Shown: piece by piece, positions 19,943 through 27,978 of the stretch | How positions within the stretch are numbered: the stretch's first letter is position 1 | Layout of the letters: each line of letters opens with the position of its first letter | Made by a program: the position numbers and the translations under genes | NCBI RefSeq assembly: GCF_006337125.1 | Contig: NZ_CP040887.1 | Location: forward strand, 2,046,001-2,110,000 | Length of the DNA stretch: 64,000 bases | Origin: Serinicoccus chungangensis | Lineage (GTDB): Bacteria; Actinomycetota; Actinomycetes; Actinomycetales; Dermatophilaceae | Direction of reading: 5' to 3' | The notes under the pieces: model-generated | The model's input: only the letters and a program-made list of their open reading frames with translations | The model's database searches: none | Told to the model about the DNA's origin: nothing

Positions 19943-20650
19943 TCACTGGTCGAACCACTGGGGCTCGTCGGGGTCCGGCCAGACCAGCTCCGGCCGTTGC
20001 AGGTCGGTGTTGTCGACGATCCACTCCGGCGCCCACGTGCGGGCCTGCAGCCGGTAGAGGCGCTGCGCCTCAACGTAGCGCGCGTTGGCCGGATGTCCGG
20101 GCAGGTCGTCCCCGGACACGCGGGAGGCGGGGAACCGCGCGTTGCCGCGGGGCACCGTCACCGACTCCGGCGCGGTGACCAGGCACGTGGCGTCCCACTC
20201 TCCGCGCAGCTCCGGACGCCGCAGGAAGACCCCCTCCACCAGGAGGACGGCGTCCTCGGAGAGACCGACCGGCTCGGGGGAGACCGGCTCCTCGCGGCCG
20301 ACGTCGAAGACCGCGGGCACGATGTCCCCGCCTGCCCGGAACGGCCAGAGGACGGCCCGGCGCAGCGCGTCGTAGTCGTAGGAGTCCTGGTAGCAGGTCA
20401 TCCCGGTCCGGCCGCGTGCGTAGCGCTCCTGGCGGGGGTGGTGGAAGCCGTCCACCGAGACCGCGTGCAGCTCGCGGCCGGCCACGTGCGGGGCGAGGGC
20501 CACCAGCTCGGCCGCCAGCCGCGTCTTGCCCACCCCGTCCGGGCCGTCCAGGGCGATGACCGCACGCTCCCCCGGGCGGACGGCGAGCATGAGTCCGAGC
20601 AGGTCGACGAGGACGAGCTGGCGCAGCGGCAGGAACCCGGGAGCAGTCAC
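19943..20650 (-). CDS. Uridine-kinase-like P-loop kinase
   Basis: 235 aa. Walker A is ALDGPDGVGKTRLAAEL at about residues 34-50. A phosphoribulokinase/uridine-kinase-like segment follows: VSVDGFHHPRQERYARG and CYQDSYDYDALRRAV, then EDAVLLVEGVFLRRPEL. The acceptor is not certain; proteins of this type are usually annotated as uridine kinase without proof. The GTG start overlaps the stop of the upstream cupin-GNAT gene by four bases (GTGA), so translation is coupled. Confidence 0.78.
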   Translation of the reverse strand: MTAPGFLPLRQLVLVDLLGLMLAVRPGERAVIALDGPDGVGKTRLAAELVALAPHVAGRELHAVSVDGFHHPRQERYARGRTGMTCYQDSYDYDALRRAVLWPFRAGGDIVPAVFDVGREEPVSPEPVGLSEDAVLLVEGVFLRRPELRGEWDATCLVTAPESVTVPRGNARFPASRVSGDDLPGHPANARYVEAQRLYRLQARTWAPEWIVDNTDLQRPELVWPDPDEPQWFDQ

Positions 20651-21510
20651 CCGCTCAAGGGTATGCGGTGGGTGTCGCCCCACTCCATGTAGACGCCGTT
20701 GTCGAGCAGCGTGGCGTCCGGCGGCGGCGGCTTCTCGACGAACCCGAAGGTGCGGTAGAGCGAGCGGGCCCGGGTGTTGTCCGCGCTCACGTCCAGCCAG
20801 ACCCGGCGCACCCGGGGTCCGGCCAGGGCGTGCTCGAGCAGGTGGCGCAGGAGCAGCCGCCCCAGGCCCTGGCCACGGCCCTCGGGGGCCACGACCATGC
20901 GGCGGATCTCCACGACGTCGCCACCGCCGACGCCGACGAGGATGCCGAAGGCGATCACCCGGTCGAGCCGGTCGACGAGCACCCAGTGCTCGAGGTCCGG
21001 GTCCTGCAGCGCCTGCTCGTGCCAGTCGTGCCCGCCCTGGCCGAGGAAGGGACTGGTGTCCATCGCCTCCTCGAAGCTGACCACGGCAGCGAGGTCGCCG
21101 GGCCGGGTCTGCCGCAGGTGCGACCCGACCACCAGACCACCGCGGTCCCGACCCAGGGGCCGGTCCCGCACGTGCGGCGCGCCGCTGGCCCGCGGGGTCG
21201 TGACGACGATCATCTCCAGGTCCTCGTCGCCGTCGTTGCGCATGAAGTGGCGGGTGCGCGGGGGCACCTCGATGCCGGACCCGGGCGGCACCTGCACCTC
21301 GCGACGTCCGAGGGTCATCGTGCCCGTTCCCGCGAGGACGTAGAAGAACTGCCGACCCCGGTCGTGGGTGTGCGGCTGGGCGGCGGTGCCGGACGGCATG
21401 TGCTCGTGCACCACCGTGAGATCGCCGCGGTCGACGAGGTGGAACGCGCGGCACACCTCGTGCCACGTGGACTGGCGGGCGGTCTGCCGGCTGATGGGGT
21501 CCGGTGCCAT
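20647..21510 (-). CDS. Cupin-GNAT acetyltransferase fusion
   Basis: 287 aa with two domains. Residues 1-110 form a cupin barrel (HEHMPSGTAAQPHTHDRGRQ, then PPGSGIEVPPRTRHFM), containing the His residues of a metal-binding cupin. Residues about 125-280 form a GNAT domain with acetyl-CoA motif VVAPEGRGQGLGRLLLRHL and the terminal DNTRARSLYRTFGF. Such a fusion could couple small-molecule or metal sensing to acetylation, but the substrate is unknown. It lies 35 bases after ispG. Confidence 0.85.
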   Translation of the reverse strand: MAPDPISRQTARQSTWHEVCRAFHLVDRGDLTVVHEHMPSGTAAQPHTHDRGRQFFYVLAGTGTMTLGRREVQVPPGSGIEVPPRTRHFMRNDGDEDLEMIVVTTPRASGAPHVRDRPLGRDRGGLVVGSHLRQTRPGDLAAVVSFEEAMDTSPFLGQGGHDWHEQALQDPDLEHWVLVDRLDRVIAFGILVGVGGGDVVEIRRMVVAPEGRGQGLGRLLLRHLLEHALAGPRVRRVWLDVSADNTRARSLYRTFGFVEKPPPPDATLLDNGVYMEWGDTHRIPLSG

Positions 21511-21545
21511 GACCAGACGTTACCCGGTGCGCTGTTGCCGGCGCG

Positions 21546-22727
21546 TCACCCGACGGTCACGGTGGGCGCGCCGGTCGAGGTGCCGGCGCCGCCGTCCTCG
21601 GGCTCGCCCATCTCCTCGGCGATCCGCATGGCCTCCTCCAGCAGGGTCTCGACGATCTGGCTCTCGGGCACGGTCTTGACGACCTCGCCCTTGACGAAGA
21701 TCTGCCCCTTGCCGTTGCCGGAGGCGACCCCGAGGTCGGCCTCCCGGGCCTCGCCCGGACCGTTGACCACGCAGCCCATGACGGCCACGCGCAGCGGCAC
21801 CTCGAGCCCCTCCAGGCCGGCGGTGACCTCCTCGGCGAGGGTGTAGACGTCGACCTGGGCCCGCCCGCAGGAGGGGCAGGAGACGATCTCCAGCTTGCGC
21901 GGCTTGAGGTTGAGGCTCTGGAGGATCTGGTTGCCGACCTTGACCTCCTCCACCGGCGGGGCGGACAGCGAGACCCGGATGGTGTCGCCGATGCCCTGGG
22001 ACAGCAGCGCCCCGAAGGCGACGGAGGACTTGATGGTGCCCTGGAAGGCCGGGCCGGCCTCGGTGACGCCGAGGTGCAGCGGCCAGTCACCCCGCTCGGA
22101 GAGCATCTCGTAGGCGCGCACCATGACGACCGGGTCGTTGTGCTTCACCGAGATCTTGAAGTCGTGGAAGTCGTGCTCCTCGAAGAGGCTGGCCTCCCAC
22201 ACCGCGGACTCGACCAGCGCCTCGGCCGTCGGCTTGCCGTACTTGTCCAGCAGCCGCTTGTCCAGGGATCCGGCGTTGACGCCGATGCGGATGGACACTC
22301 CCGCGTCCTTGGCGGCCTTCGCGATCTGCTTGACCTGGTCGTCGAACTTGCGGATGTTGCCCGGGTTGACCCGGACCGCCGCGCACCCGGCGTCGATCGC
22401 CGCGTAGACGTACTTCGGCTGGAAGTGGATGTCGGCGATGACCGGGATCTGCGACTTCTTCGCGATGGCCGGCAGCGCGTCCGCGTCGTCCTGGCTGGGG
22501 CAGGCGACCCGCACGATGTCGCACCCGGTGGCGGTGAGCTCGGCGATCTGCTGCAGGGTCGCGTTGATGTCGGTCGTCGGCGTGGTCGTCATCGACTGGA
22601 CCGAGATCGGGGCGTCCCCGCCCACCTCCACCTTGCCGACCTTGATCTTGCGGGTCGGGCGCCGGGGCGCGAGGACGGGAGGCGGGGCGGAGGGCATACC
22701 GAGGGAGATGGGGACACCAGCAGTCAT
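21546..22727 (-). CDS. ispG: 4-hydroxy-3-methylbut-2-en-1-yl diphosphate synthase
   Basis: 393 aa. Penultimate step of the MEP pathway: reductive ring opening of methylerythritol cyclodiphosphate to HMBPP using a [4Fe-4S] cluster. Visible are the TIM-barrel entry ([17 protein letters not shown]), [21 protein letters not shown], and the cluster ligands in [11 protein letters not shown] and [10 protein letters not shown]. The order dxr-rip-ispG is the conserved actinobacterial one. The ATG at 22727 gives a 35-residue unconserved lead; a start within GGTATGCC about ten codons later is possible. Confidence 0.96.
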   Translation of the reverse strand: MTAGVPISLGMPSAPPPVLAPRRPTRKIKVGKVEVGGDAPISVQSMTTTPTTDINATLQQIAELTATGCDIVRVACPSQDDADALPAIAKKSQIPVIADIHFQPKYVYAAIDAGCAAVRVNPGNIRKFDDQVKQIAKAAKDAGVSIRIGVNAGSLDKRLLDKYGKPTAEALVESAVWEASLFEEHDFHDFKISVKHNDPVVMVRAYEMLSERGDWPLHLGVTEAGPAFQGTIKSSVAFGALLSQGIGDTIRVSLSAPPVEEVKVGNQILQSLNLKPRKLEIVSCPSCGRAQVDVYTLAEEVTAGLEGLEVPLRVAVMGCVVNGPGEAREADLGVASGNGKGQIFVKGEVVKTVPESQIVETLLEEAMRIAEEMGEPEDGGAGTSTGAPTVTVG

Positions 22728-22782
22728 GCGCTCATTGTCGCACCCCGGGCTGGTGTCTCCCTGGGCACCCGCTGGGCGCGGG

Positions 22783-24105
22783 TCAGCCGAGCTGCACCGG
22801 GCGGACGATGTCGGCGTAGATGAGCAGGGCGGTCATCCCCAGGAGCCCGACGGCGACGGCGTACGCGACCGGCAGCGCGGCAGCCGTGTCGACCGGGCCG
22901 GGGTCGGGCCGGCGGAACACCCGGGCCCAGGTCTTCTTCACACCCTCCCAGAGCGCCCCCGCGATGTGCCCGCCGTCCAGCGGCAGCAGCGGGATGAGGT
23001 TGAAGACGAACAGCGCCATGTTGAGCGAGGCCAGGAGCGACACCAGCAGCCAGAACCGCTCCTGCGCGGTCTCCACGAGCCCGCCCAGACCGTCCTGGGT
23101 GACCTCGCCGGCCACCCGCCCGACGCCGACGACCGACATCGGCCCGTTGGGGTCGCGCTCCTCGGCGCCGAACGCGGCCTGCGCCACGTCCACCATGCGC
23201 TGCGGGAGGGTGAGGACGATCCCCGCCGTCCCGGTGAACATCTCCCCCACGACGGGGGGGACCGAGGTGAGCGGCTGCGGCTCGTTGACGACGGTCGGGG
23301 AGGCACCGAGGAAGCCGACCTCCCCGTAGACCAGCTCACCCTCGTCGTCGAGCACAGGCTCCCCCTCGGCGGTCACGAGGGGGCGTTCCCGCAGCACCAG
23401 GTCCGCGGTCAGGGTCTGCGTGGTGTCACCGCGCTCGACGACGAAGGTCGCCTGCTCACCGGCGTTCTGGATGGCGTAGGTGGTCGAGGCCCAGTCCTCG
23501 ACGGGCGTGCCGTCGACGGAGACGATGGTGTCGCCGACCTCGAACCCGGCCTCGGCCGCCGGCGAGGCGGGCTGGCCGTCGCAGTCGTCGTCCGCGACGT
23601 CCGTGTTGGCGCAGGCGGCCACCTGGCTGACCGTCGGTGTCCCGACGGGCAGGCCCTGCACGGTCAGCAGCAGGGTGATGAGCACGGCGCTGATCGCGAG
23701 GTTCATCAGCGGACCCCCGGCCATGACGACGATCCGCTTCCAGACCGGCAGCCGGTAGAACACGCGGTCCTCGTCGCCGGGCCCGACCTCCTCCAGCGAC
23801 TCCTCCCGGGCCTGCTCGACCATGAGGTGCAGCGGGTTGGAGCTGCTGGCCCGCAGCCGGCCGCCGTCACCGGCGCGAGGCGGGAACATCCCGATCATCC
23901 GGATGTAGCCGCCCAACGGGATCGCCTTGACGCCGTACTCGGTCTCCCCCCGGGTGCGTGACCAGAGCGTGGGGCCGAAACCCACCATGTACTGGGTCAC
24001 CCGGACCTTGAAGAGCTTGGCCGGGACCAGGTGGCCGATCTCGTGCAGAGCGATCGAGACGGCGATGCCCACGAACACCACGAGCACGCCGAGCAGGTAG
24101 AGCAT
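22783..24105 (-). CDS. Site-2 protease / RIP metalloprotease (Rip1/RseP family)
   Basis: 440 aa. Intramembrane zinc protease that cleaves membrane-bound anti-sigma factors. The first helix carries the active site [16 protein letters not shown] (HExxH at about 21-25), a PDZ domain lies near 190-260 ([16 protein letters not shown]), and the third metal ligand is in [15 protein letters not shown]. An acidic variable loop follows the first helices. The ATG at 24105 directly follows a GGAGGAGG ribosome-binding site, 14 bases after the dxr stop. The equivalent Mycobacterium gene (Rv2869c) also lies between dxr and gcpE. Confidence 0.95.
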   Translation of the reverse strand: MLYLLGVLVVFVGIAVSIALHEIGHLVPAKLFKVRVTQYMVGFGPTLWSRTRGETEYGVKAIPLGGYIRMIGMFPPRAGDGGRLRASSSNPLHLMVEQAREESLEEVGPGDEDRVFYRLPVWKRIVVMAGGPLMNLAISAVLITLLLTVQGLPVGTPTVSQVAACANTDVADDDCDGQPASPAAEAGFEVGDTIVSVDGTPVEDWASTTYAIQNAGEQATFVVERGDTTQTLTADLVLRERPLVTAEGEPVLDDEGELVYGEVGFLGASPTVVNEPQPLTSVPPVVGEMFTGTAGIVLTLPQRMVDVAQAAFGAEERDPNGPMSVVGVGRVAGEVTQDGLGGLVETAQERFWLLVSLLASLNMALFVFNLIPLLPLDGGHIAGALWEGVKKTWARVFRRPDPGPVDTAAALPVAYAVAVGLLGMTALLIYADIVRPVQLG

Positions 24106-24118
24106 GCGAACCTCCTCC

Positions 24119-25342
24119 TCAGCCCCGGCCGAGGGACTGGATCCGGTGGGCGGCGGCGGCCCGCGCCCAGGCGTCGGCGGCCAGCACCTGGTCCACCGAG
24201 AGGTCAACACCTGCGGCGGCGGTGGAGTTCCCGGCGTGCTCGCCCACGACCTGTCCGACGACCTCGACGATGCCGGTGAAGGGCAGCGTGCGGGCGTGGA
24301 ACGCCGCGACGCACACCTCGTTGGCGGCGTTGTAGACCGCCGGGAAGGTCCCGCCCTCCTGGCCGACCTGACGCGCCAGCCGCACCGCCGGGAAGGCCTC
24401 GTCGTCCAGCGGCAGGAACTCCCAGCTCGTGGCACGGCTCCAGTCGCAGGCCGGGGCGACGTCGGCCAACCGGTCCGGCCAGGCCAGACCGAGCGCGATG
24501 GGGATGTGCATGGTCGGCGGCGAGGCCTGCGCGATCGTCGAGCCGTCGACGAACTCGACCATGGAGTGGACCACCGACTGCGGGTGGACCACCACGTCGA
24601 TGGCCTCGAAGTCTACGTCGAAGAGCAGGTGGGCCTCGATGACCTCCAGGCCCTTGTTGACCAGGGTCGCCGAGTTGGTGGTGACCACCTGTCCCATGTC
24701 CCAGGTGGGGTGGGCGAGCGCCTGCTGCGGGGTGACGTGCGTCAGCTGGTCGCGGCTCATCCCCCGGAACGGTCCCCCGCTGGCGGTGAGCACCAGCCGG
24801 CGCACCTCGTCGGCCCTGCCCGAGCGCAGCGCCTGGGCGATGGCGCTGTGCTCGGAGTCGACGGGCACGATCTGCCCGGGCGCGGCGGCACCGGTGACGA
24901 GGCGGCCGCCGACGATGAGCGACTCCTTGTTGGCCAGGGCGAGGGTGCTGCCCGCGCCCAGCGCGGCGAGGGTCGGGCGCAGGCCGATGCTGCCGGTGAC
25001 CCCGTTGAGCACGACGTCGGCCCCTGCACCCGAGACCTGCACCACCCCCTCTGCCCCCGTGAGGACCTCGGGCCGGTATGCCGGCCGCCCCGCCGCGCGG
25101 GCGGCCTCGGCCAGGGCGTCCTCGAGGACCGTGACCACCGCGTCGTCGTCGCGGGCGACGGCCAGCAGCGGGACGTCGAGCTCGACGGCCTGGGCCGCGA
25201 GGAGTCGCGGGTCGCTGCCGCCGGCGGCCAGGGCGTGCACCCGGAACCGGTCGGGGTGCGCCCGGACGACGTCGATCGCCTGGGTGCCGATCGACCCGGT
25301 CGAGCCGAGGATGGTCAGGCTGCGTGCACTCACACCGGTCAT
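24119..25342 (-). CDS. dxr: 1-deoxy-D-xylulose-5-phosphate reductoisomerase
   Basis: 407 aa. Converts DXP to MEP using NADPH, the committed step of the MEP isoprenoid route. The Rossmann motif [18 protein letters not shown] is at the N-terminus. Substrate- and metal-binding blocks [31 protein letters not shown] and [20 protein letters not shown] follow. Two starts are possible, ATG (25342) or the GTG three codons later; the ATG is given. First gene of the dxr-rip-ispG group. Confidence 0.96.
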   Translation of the reverse strand: MTGVSARSLTILGSTGSIGTQAIDVVRAHPDRFRVHALAAGGSDPRLLAAQAVELDVPLLAVARDDDAVVTVLEDALAEAARAAGRPAYRPEVLTGAEGVVQVSGAGADVVLNGVTGSIGLRPTLAALGAGSTLALANKESLIVGGRLVTGAAAPGQIVPVDSEHSAIAQALRSGRADEVRRLVLTASGGPFRGMSRDQLTHVTPQQALAHPTWDMGQVVTTNSATLVNKGLEVIEAHLLFDVDFEAIDVVVHPQSVVHSMVEFVDGSTIAQASPPTMHIPIALGLAWPDRLADVAPACDWSRATSWEFLPLDDEAFPAVRLARQVGQEGGTFPAVYNAANEVCVAAFHARTLPFTGIVEVVGQVVGEHAGNSTAAAGVDLSVDQVLAADAWARAAAAHRIQSLGRG

Positions 25343-25359
25343 TGTGCCTGCCGGCACCG

Positions 25360-26247
25360 TCAGGTCGGCGCGTGGCGGGGCCCCGGGACCGGCTCGACCA
25401 CCCGGGACACCCATTCGCGGACCAGGCCGCGCAGCGCCTCCGGGGACGTCGGGGCGAAGGTCGGTGCCGGCCGGGAGGCGGTGCCCTCGCCTGCGGCGGG
25501 CGCGGTGGCCGGGTCGCCGGGGGACGCGGCCGGCGCCCACGCCACGTGGCACCCGGAGTCCCCGACGGCGAGCAGGACCGACTCCTCGGTCCCCGAGCCG
25601 GGCCGCGCGAGCGTGAGCTCGGCCAGCAGGCGCGCCCCGAGCGTCACCGCCGCAGCGTCCGGGTCCTCCGGGTCCAGGACGACCGGCTCGCCCCGACCCG
25701 CTGCCGCGTCCGGGGGCAGCAGCGGCGCGAGCGCCTGCTCGGCGAGCCGGCCCGGGTCGACGAGCAGGTCCAGCCCGTGCCACCCGCCCGGGTGCAGGTC
25801 CTCGACCACCCCGCCCGCCGCGATGAGGTGCAGCAGGCGCAGGTCCGGGTGCTCCTCGGCCCCGGCGAGGCGTCGTTCGACGACGATCAGGGCCTCGGCG
25901 GCGACCCGGACGTCGAGCATCACCAGGACGAGGTCGGCGAACGGAGCGCCGGTCGCGAGCGCGCCCTCCGCGTCGATGAGTCCCCGCCCCTGCAGCGACT
26001 GCACCGCCTCCGGCCGACCCGGTCGGTGCGCGACCGGCGCCACGGGCCGGTCCGCTCGCTCCGGTCGACCGGTGGTGCCACGGCGGTCGTCACCGGCCCC
26101 CTCGTGCGCGGAGGCGTCGAGCAGACGGGCGTGGGCGTCCTCCAGCACCTCGAGCTCGGCGGGGGTCACCACCAGCACCGGCCCGCCCCACGGACCGGAC
26201 CCGCCCGGGGTGGCCCAGGGGTCGCCGGGCACCGTGGGGTCGCTCAC
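25360..26247 (-). CDS. Uncharacterised protein, possibly EspG-like chaperone
   Basis: 295 aa, Ala/Pro/Asp-rich, no signal peptide or membrane segment. I do not recognise it with certainty. The layout, with a [10 protein letters not shown] opening, a helix [14 protein letters not shown], a central segment [15 protein letters not shown], then [12 protein letters not shown] and a C-terminal WVSRVVEP, resembles the pattern of EspG-type chaperones of type VII secretion, though weakly. The GTG start overlaps the stop of the WXG-like gene by four bases (GTGA), so the two are translationally coupled. Residues 230-275 are low complexity. Confidence 0.5.
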   Translation of the reverse strand: MSDPTVPGDPWATPGGSGPWGGPVLVVTPAELEVLEDAHARLLDASAHEGAGDDRRGTTGRPERADRPVAPVAHRPGRPEAVQSLQGRGLIDAEGALATGAPFADLVLVMLDVRVAAEALIVVERRLAGAEEHPDLRLLHLIAAGGVVEDLHPGGWHGLDLLVDPGRLAEQALAPLLPPDAAAGRGEPVVLDPEDPDAAAVTLGARLLAELTLARPGSGTEESVLLAVGDSGCHVAWAPAASPGDPATAPAAGEGTASRPAPTFAPTSPEALRGLVREWVSRVVEPVPGPRHAPT

Positions 26248-27548
26248 GGGTCCCACCGCCCGAGCCGCACCGGGCCCGGCAGCACGGGCACGCGCACGAC
26301 CGGCATGAGCAGCGGGTCTCCCGCCCTGCGCCACCACTCCCGGACCGACTCCGTGCCAGGCAGCCGACCGACGACGCGGTCGACCATCTCCCGGGCGGGC
26401 AGGCGCACCCTGACCGCAGGCAGACCCACGACCCGGTGACGCGCGTCGGGGAGGGCGCGGCGGACCTCACGCAGCCGTCCCAGGGCCCGGTGGGAGGCGA
26501 GAGCGACCCGTCGGCCGGTCCGCTGCAGGAAGCGTGGGCCGTGCCTCCGGGCGTACCGGACGAGGGCCGAGCCGCCGTCCCACGCCGCGTTGCCCGACGA
26601 CCAGGCCGCCCAGGCCGTGAGGAGACCGACGCCGACCCCACCGACCGCAGGGTGGACGAGGGTGCCCGGCACCACCAGGAACCCCCCGACGATCCCGGCG
26701 GCGGCGAGACCCCTCGTCACCTCGCCCCTCCACCCGGCGTAGCCGCCCCCGTCACGCACGTCGCCCCACGCCCCGAACCAGGCCGTGACCAGGCGGTGCG
26801 GCCCCGGGACCAGGGCCACCCGACCGAGGACGGCCCCTCCGCGGACCCGCACCAGGGCACGCAGCCGGGACAGCGCGTGCGCGGCCCGGCGCAGCGCCTC
26901 CCGTCGCACGTGGGCGGCCCGGGACCAGCGGGCCCGGGCCAGCCGGACGACGACCTGGGTGGTGCGGACGACCCGCTCCCCGGTCCCCCAGGCGTACCCG
27001 AACGCCTCCACGGCCTTCCGGGGCGCGGTGGCCAGGTCACGCACCTCGTCGAGGAGGTCCCAGGCCTGCGAGACCTGGCGCGCGGCGCCGCGCTCCCGCT
27101 CCCGGAAGTCGTCCTCCAGCGCGACGACGCGGCGGCACGCGAGCGCCTCCTCGTGCTGCAGCTGCTCGATCCGACGCCGACGGAGCAGCTCCAGCGCGGG
27201 CTCGGGCGGCGGTCCCGGCAGCTGCAGCGCCAGGATCTCGGCCCGGGCACGTCCGGCCCGCCGGGTCCACGTGTGCACCTCCCGGGTCGCCACCCGCGCG
27301 GCGGCGGCGCAGTCCAGCACGGCCGCCGCCGCCTCCCGCGGCGGTGCTGCCGCCGCCCGGGTGAGCCGGTGCACCTCCCGGGCCCGTGCTGCGGCCTGCC
27401 ACGCGGCGAGCCCGGACCACCCCGAGGGCTGCGGCGCACCCCTCAGCACGCGGTCCGCCGCGGCCTCGATCTGGTCCCCGGCCGCCTGCAACGACCGTGC
27501 CGCCTGCTCCATCTCCTCGGGCGAGGTCGCCAGCACCGAGGTGCTCAT
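26244..27548 (-). CDS. WXG100-like N-terminal domain protein with hydrophobic C-terminal region
   Basis: 434 aa. Residues 1-105 are helical and carry W44-S-G (PSGWSGLAAW), the position of the WXG turn in WXG100 proteins. Residues 135-200 are rich in charged heptads and probably coiled coil (RRRRIEQLQHEEALACRR). Around 270-320 there are two hydrophobic segments (GIVGGFLVVPGTLV; GVGVGLLTAWAAW), then an Arg-rich tail. A long WXG-headed protein like this resembles LXG or polymorphic type VII substrates, but no toxin motif is recognised. Its ATG overlaps the stop of the small gene upstream (ATGA) and its stop overlaps the next gene's start, so three genes are coupled. Confidence 0.6.
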   Translation of the reverse strand: MSTSVLATSPEEMEQAARSLQAAGDQIEAAADRVLRGAPQPSGWSGLAAWQAAARAREVHRLTRAAAAPPREAAAAVLDCAAAARVATREVHTWTRRAGRARAEILALQLPGPPPEPALELLRRRRIEQLQHEEALACRRVVALEDDFRERERGAARQVSQAWDLLDEVRDLATAPRKAVEAFGYAWGTGERVVRTTQVVVRLARARWSRAAHVRREALRRAAHALSRLRALVRVRGGAVLGRVALVPGPHRLVTAWFGAWGDVRDGGGYAGWRGEVTRGLAAAGIVGGFLVVPGTLVHPAVGGVGVGLLTAWAAWSSGNAAWDGGSALVRYARRHGPRFLQRTGRRVALASHRALGRLREVRRALPDARHRVVGLPAVRVRLPAREMVDRVVGRLPGTESVREWWRRAGDPLLMPVVRVPVLPGPVRLGRWDP

Positions 27549-27864
27549 GGCGCCAGCCCCGTCCGGGGGCTGCGGGCCCAGCCCCCGGCCAGGGACCTCT
27601 CCAGCTCGAGGTAGTCGGCCCGCGCCTGGCGCACCGCCCGCGCCAGGCACTCCCCCTGCCCGGCGACCTCGAGCACCCTGCAGCGCCCCCGCCCGGCGGC
27701 GTCCGTCGCGGCGCGGCTCAGCAGGCCACCCCCGCCGCCGCGGCCACGCCCTGGAGGGCGCGGGCGAGCCCGTCGGCGACCTCCTCCAGCGCTCCCCCGG
27801 CCGCCTCCAGCTCCCCCGCGGCGGCCTGCAGGTGCTCGCCGTCCACGCGCACGGCATACCCCAT
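27545..27864 (-). pseudogene. Small WXG/EspC-like protein, frame interrupted at a G run
   Basis: From the ATG at 27864 (good GAGGGGGAG ribosome-binding site) a 48-residue frame begins MGYAVRVDGEHLQAAAGEL and stops at 27718. In the alternative frame, from about 27733 to 27545, the sequence continues as LLSRAATDAAG and ends in the helix RQARADYLELERSL. Joined, they would make a protein of about 107 aa with two long helices and no cysteine-rich features, the size of WXG100 or DUF2580/EspC-like proteins. The join would lie at a run of five G (minus strand, 27729-27733), so the gene is a true frameshift, a sequencing error, or uses -1 slippage. The stop overlaps the next gene's ATG (ATGA). Confidence 0.5.
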
Positions 27865-27913
27865 GTGCTCCCCCTCGATCTCCTGCCGGGCACGGCACGC
27901 CCGACTGCCACCG

Positions 27914-27919
27914 AGGCTA
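27914..27919 (-). promoter_or_regulatory. Possible -10 element for the WXG-like cassette
   Basis: TAGCCT on the minus strand, predicting a transcript start near 27907 and a leader of about 43 bases that includes the ribosome-binding site of the small gene. No -35 box at the usual distance. Confidence 0.3.
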
Positions 27920-27945
27920 GGGCAGGTGCAGCCCGCCGGACGGCG

Positions 27946-27954
27946 TTGTCCACA
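27946..27954 (+). other. Perfect DnaA-box-like nonamer
   Basis: TTGTCCACA matches the actinobacterial DnaA-box consensus exactly. It is single, and lies between the propionyl-CoA synthetase stop and the cassette promoter. One match in 64 kb may be chance. Confidence 0.3.
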
Positions 27955-27978
27955 GGCTCCCGGCCCCCGGTGCCCGGG

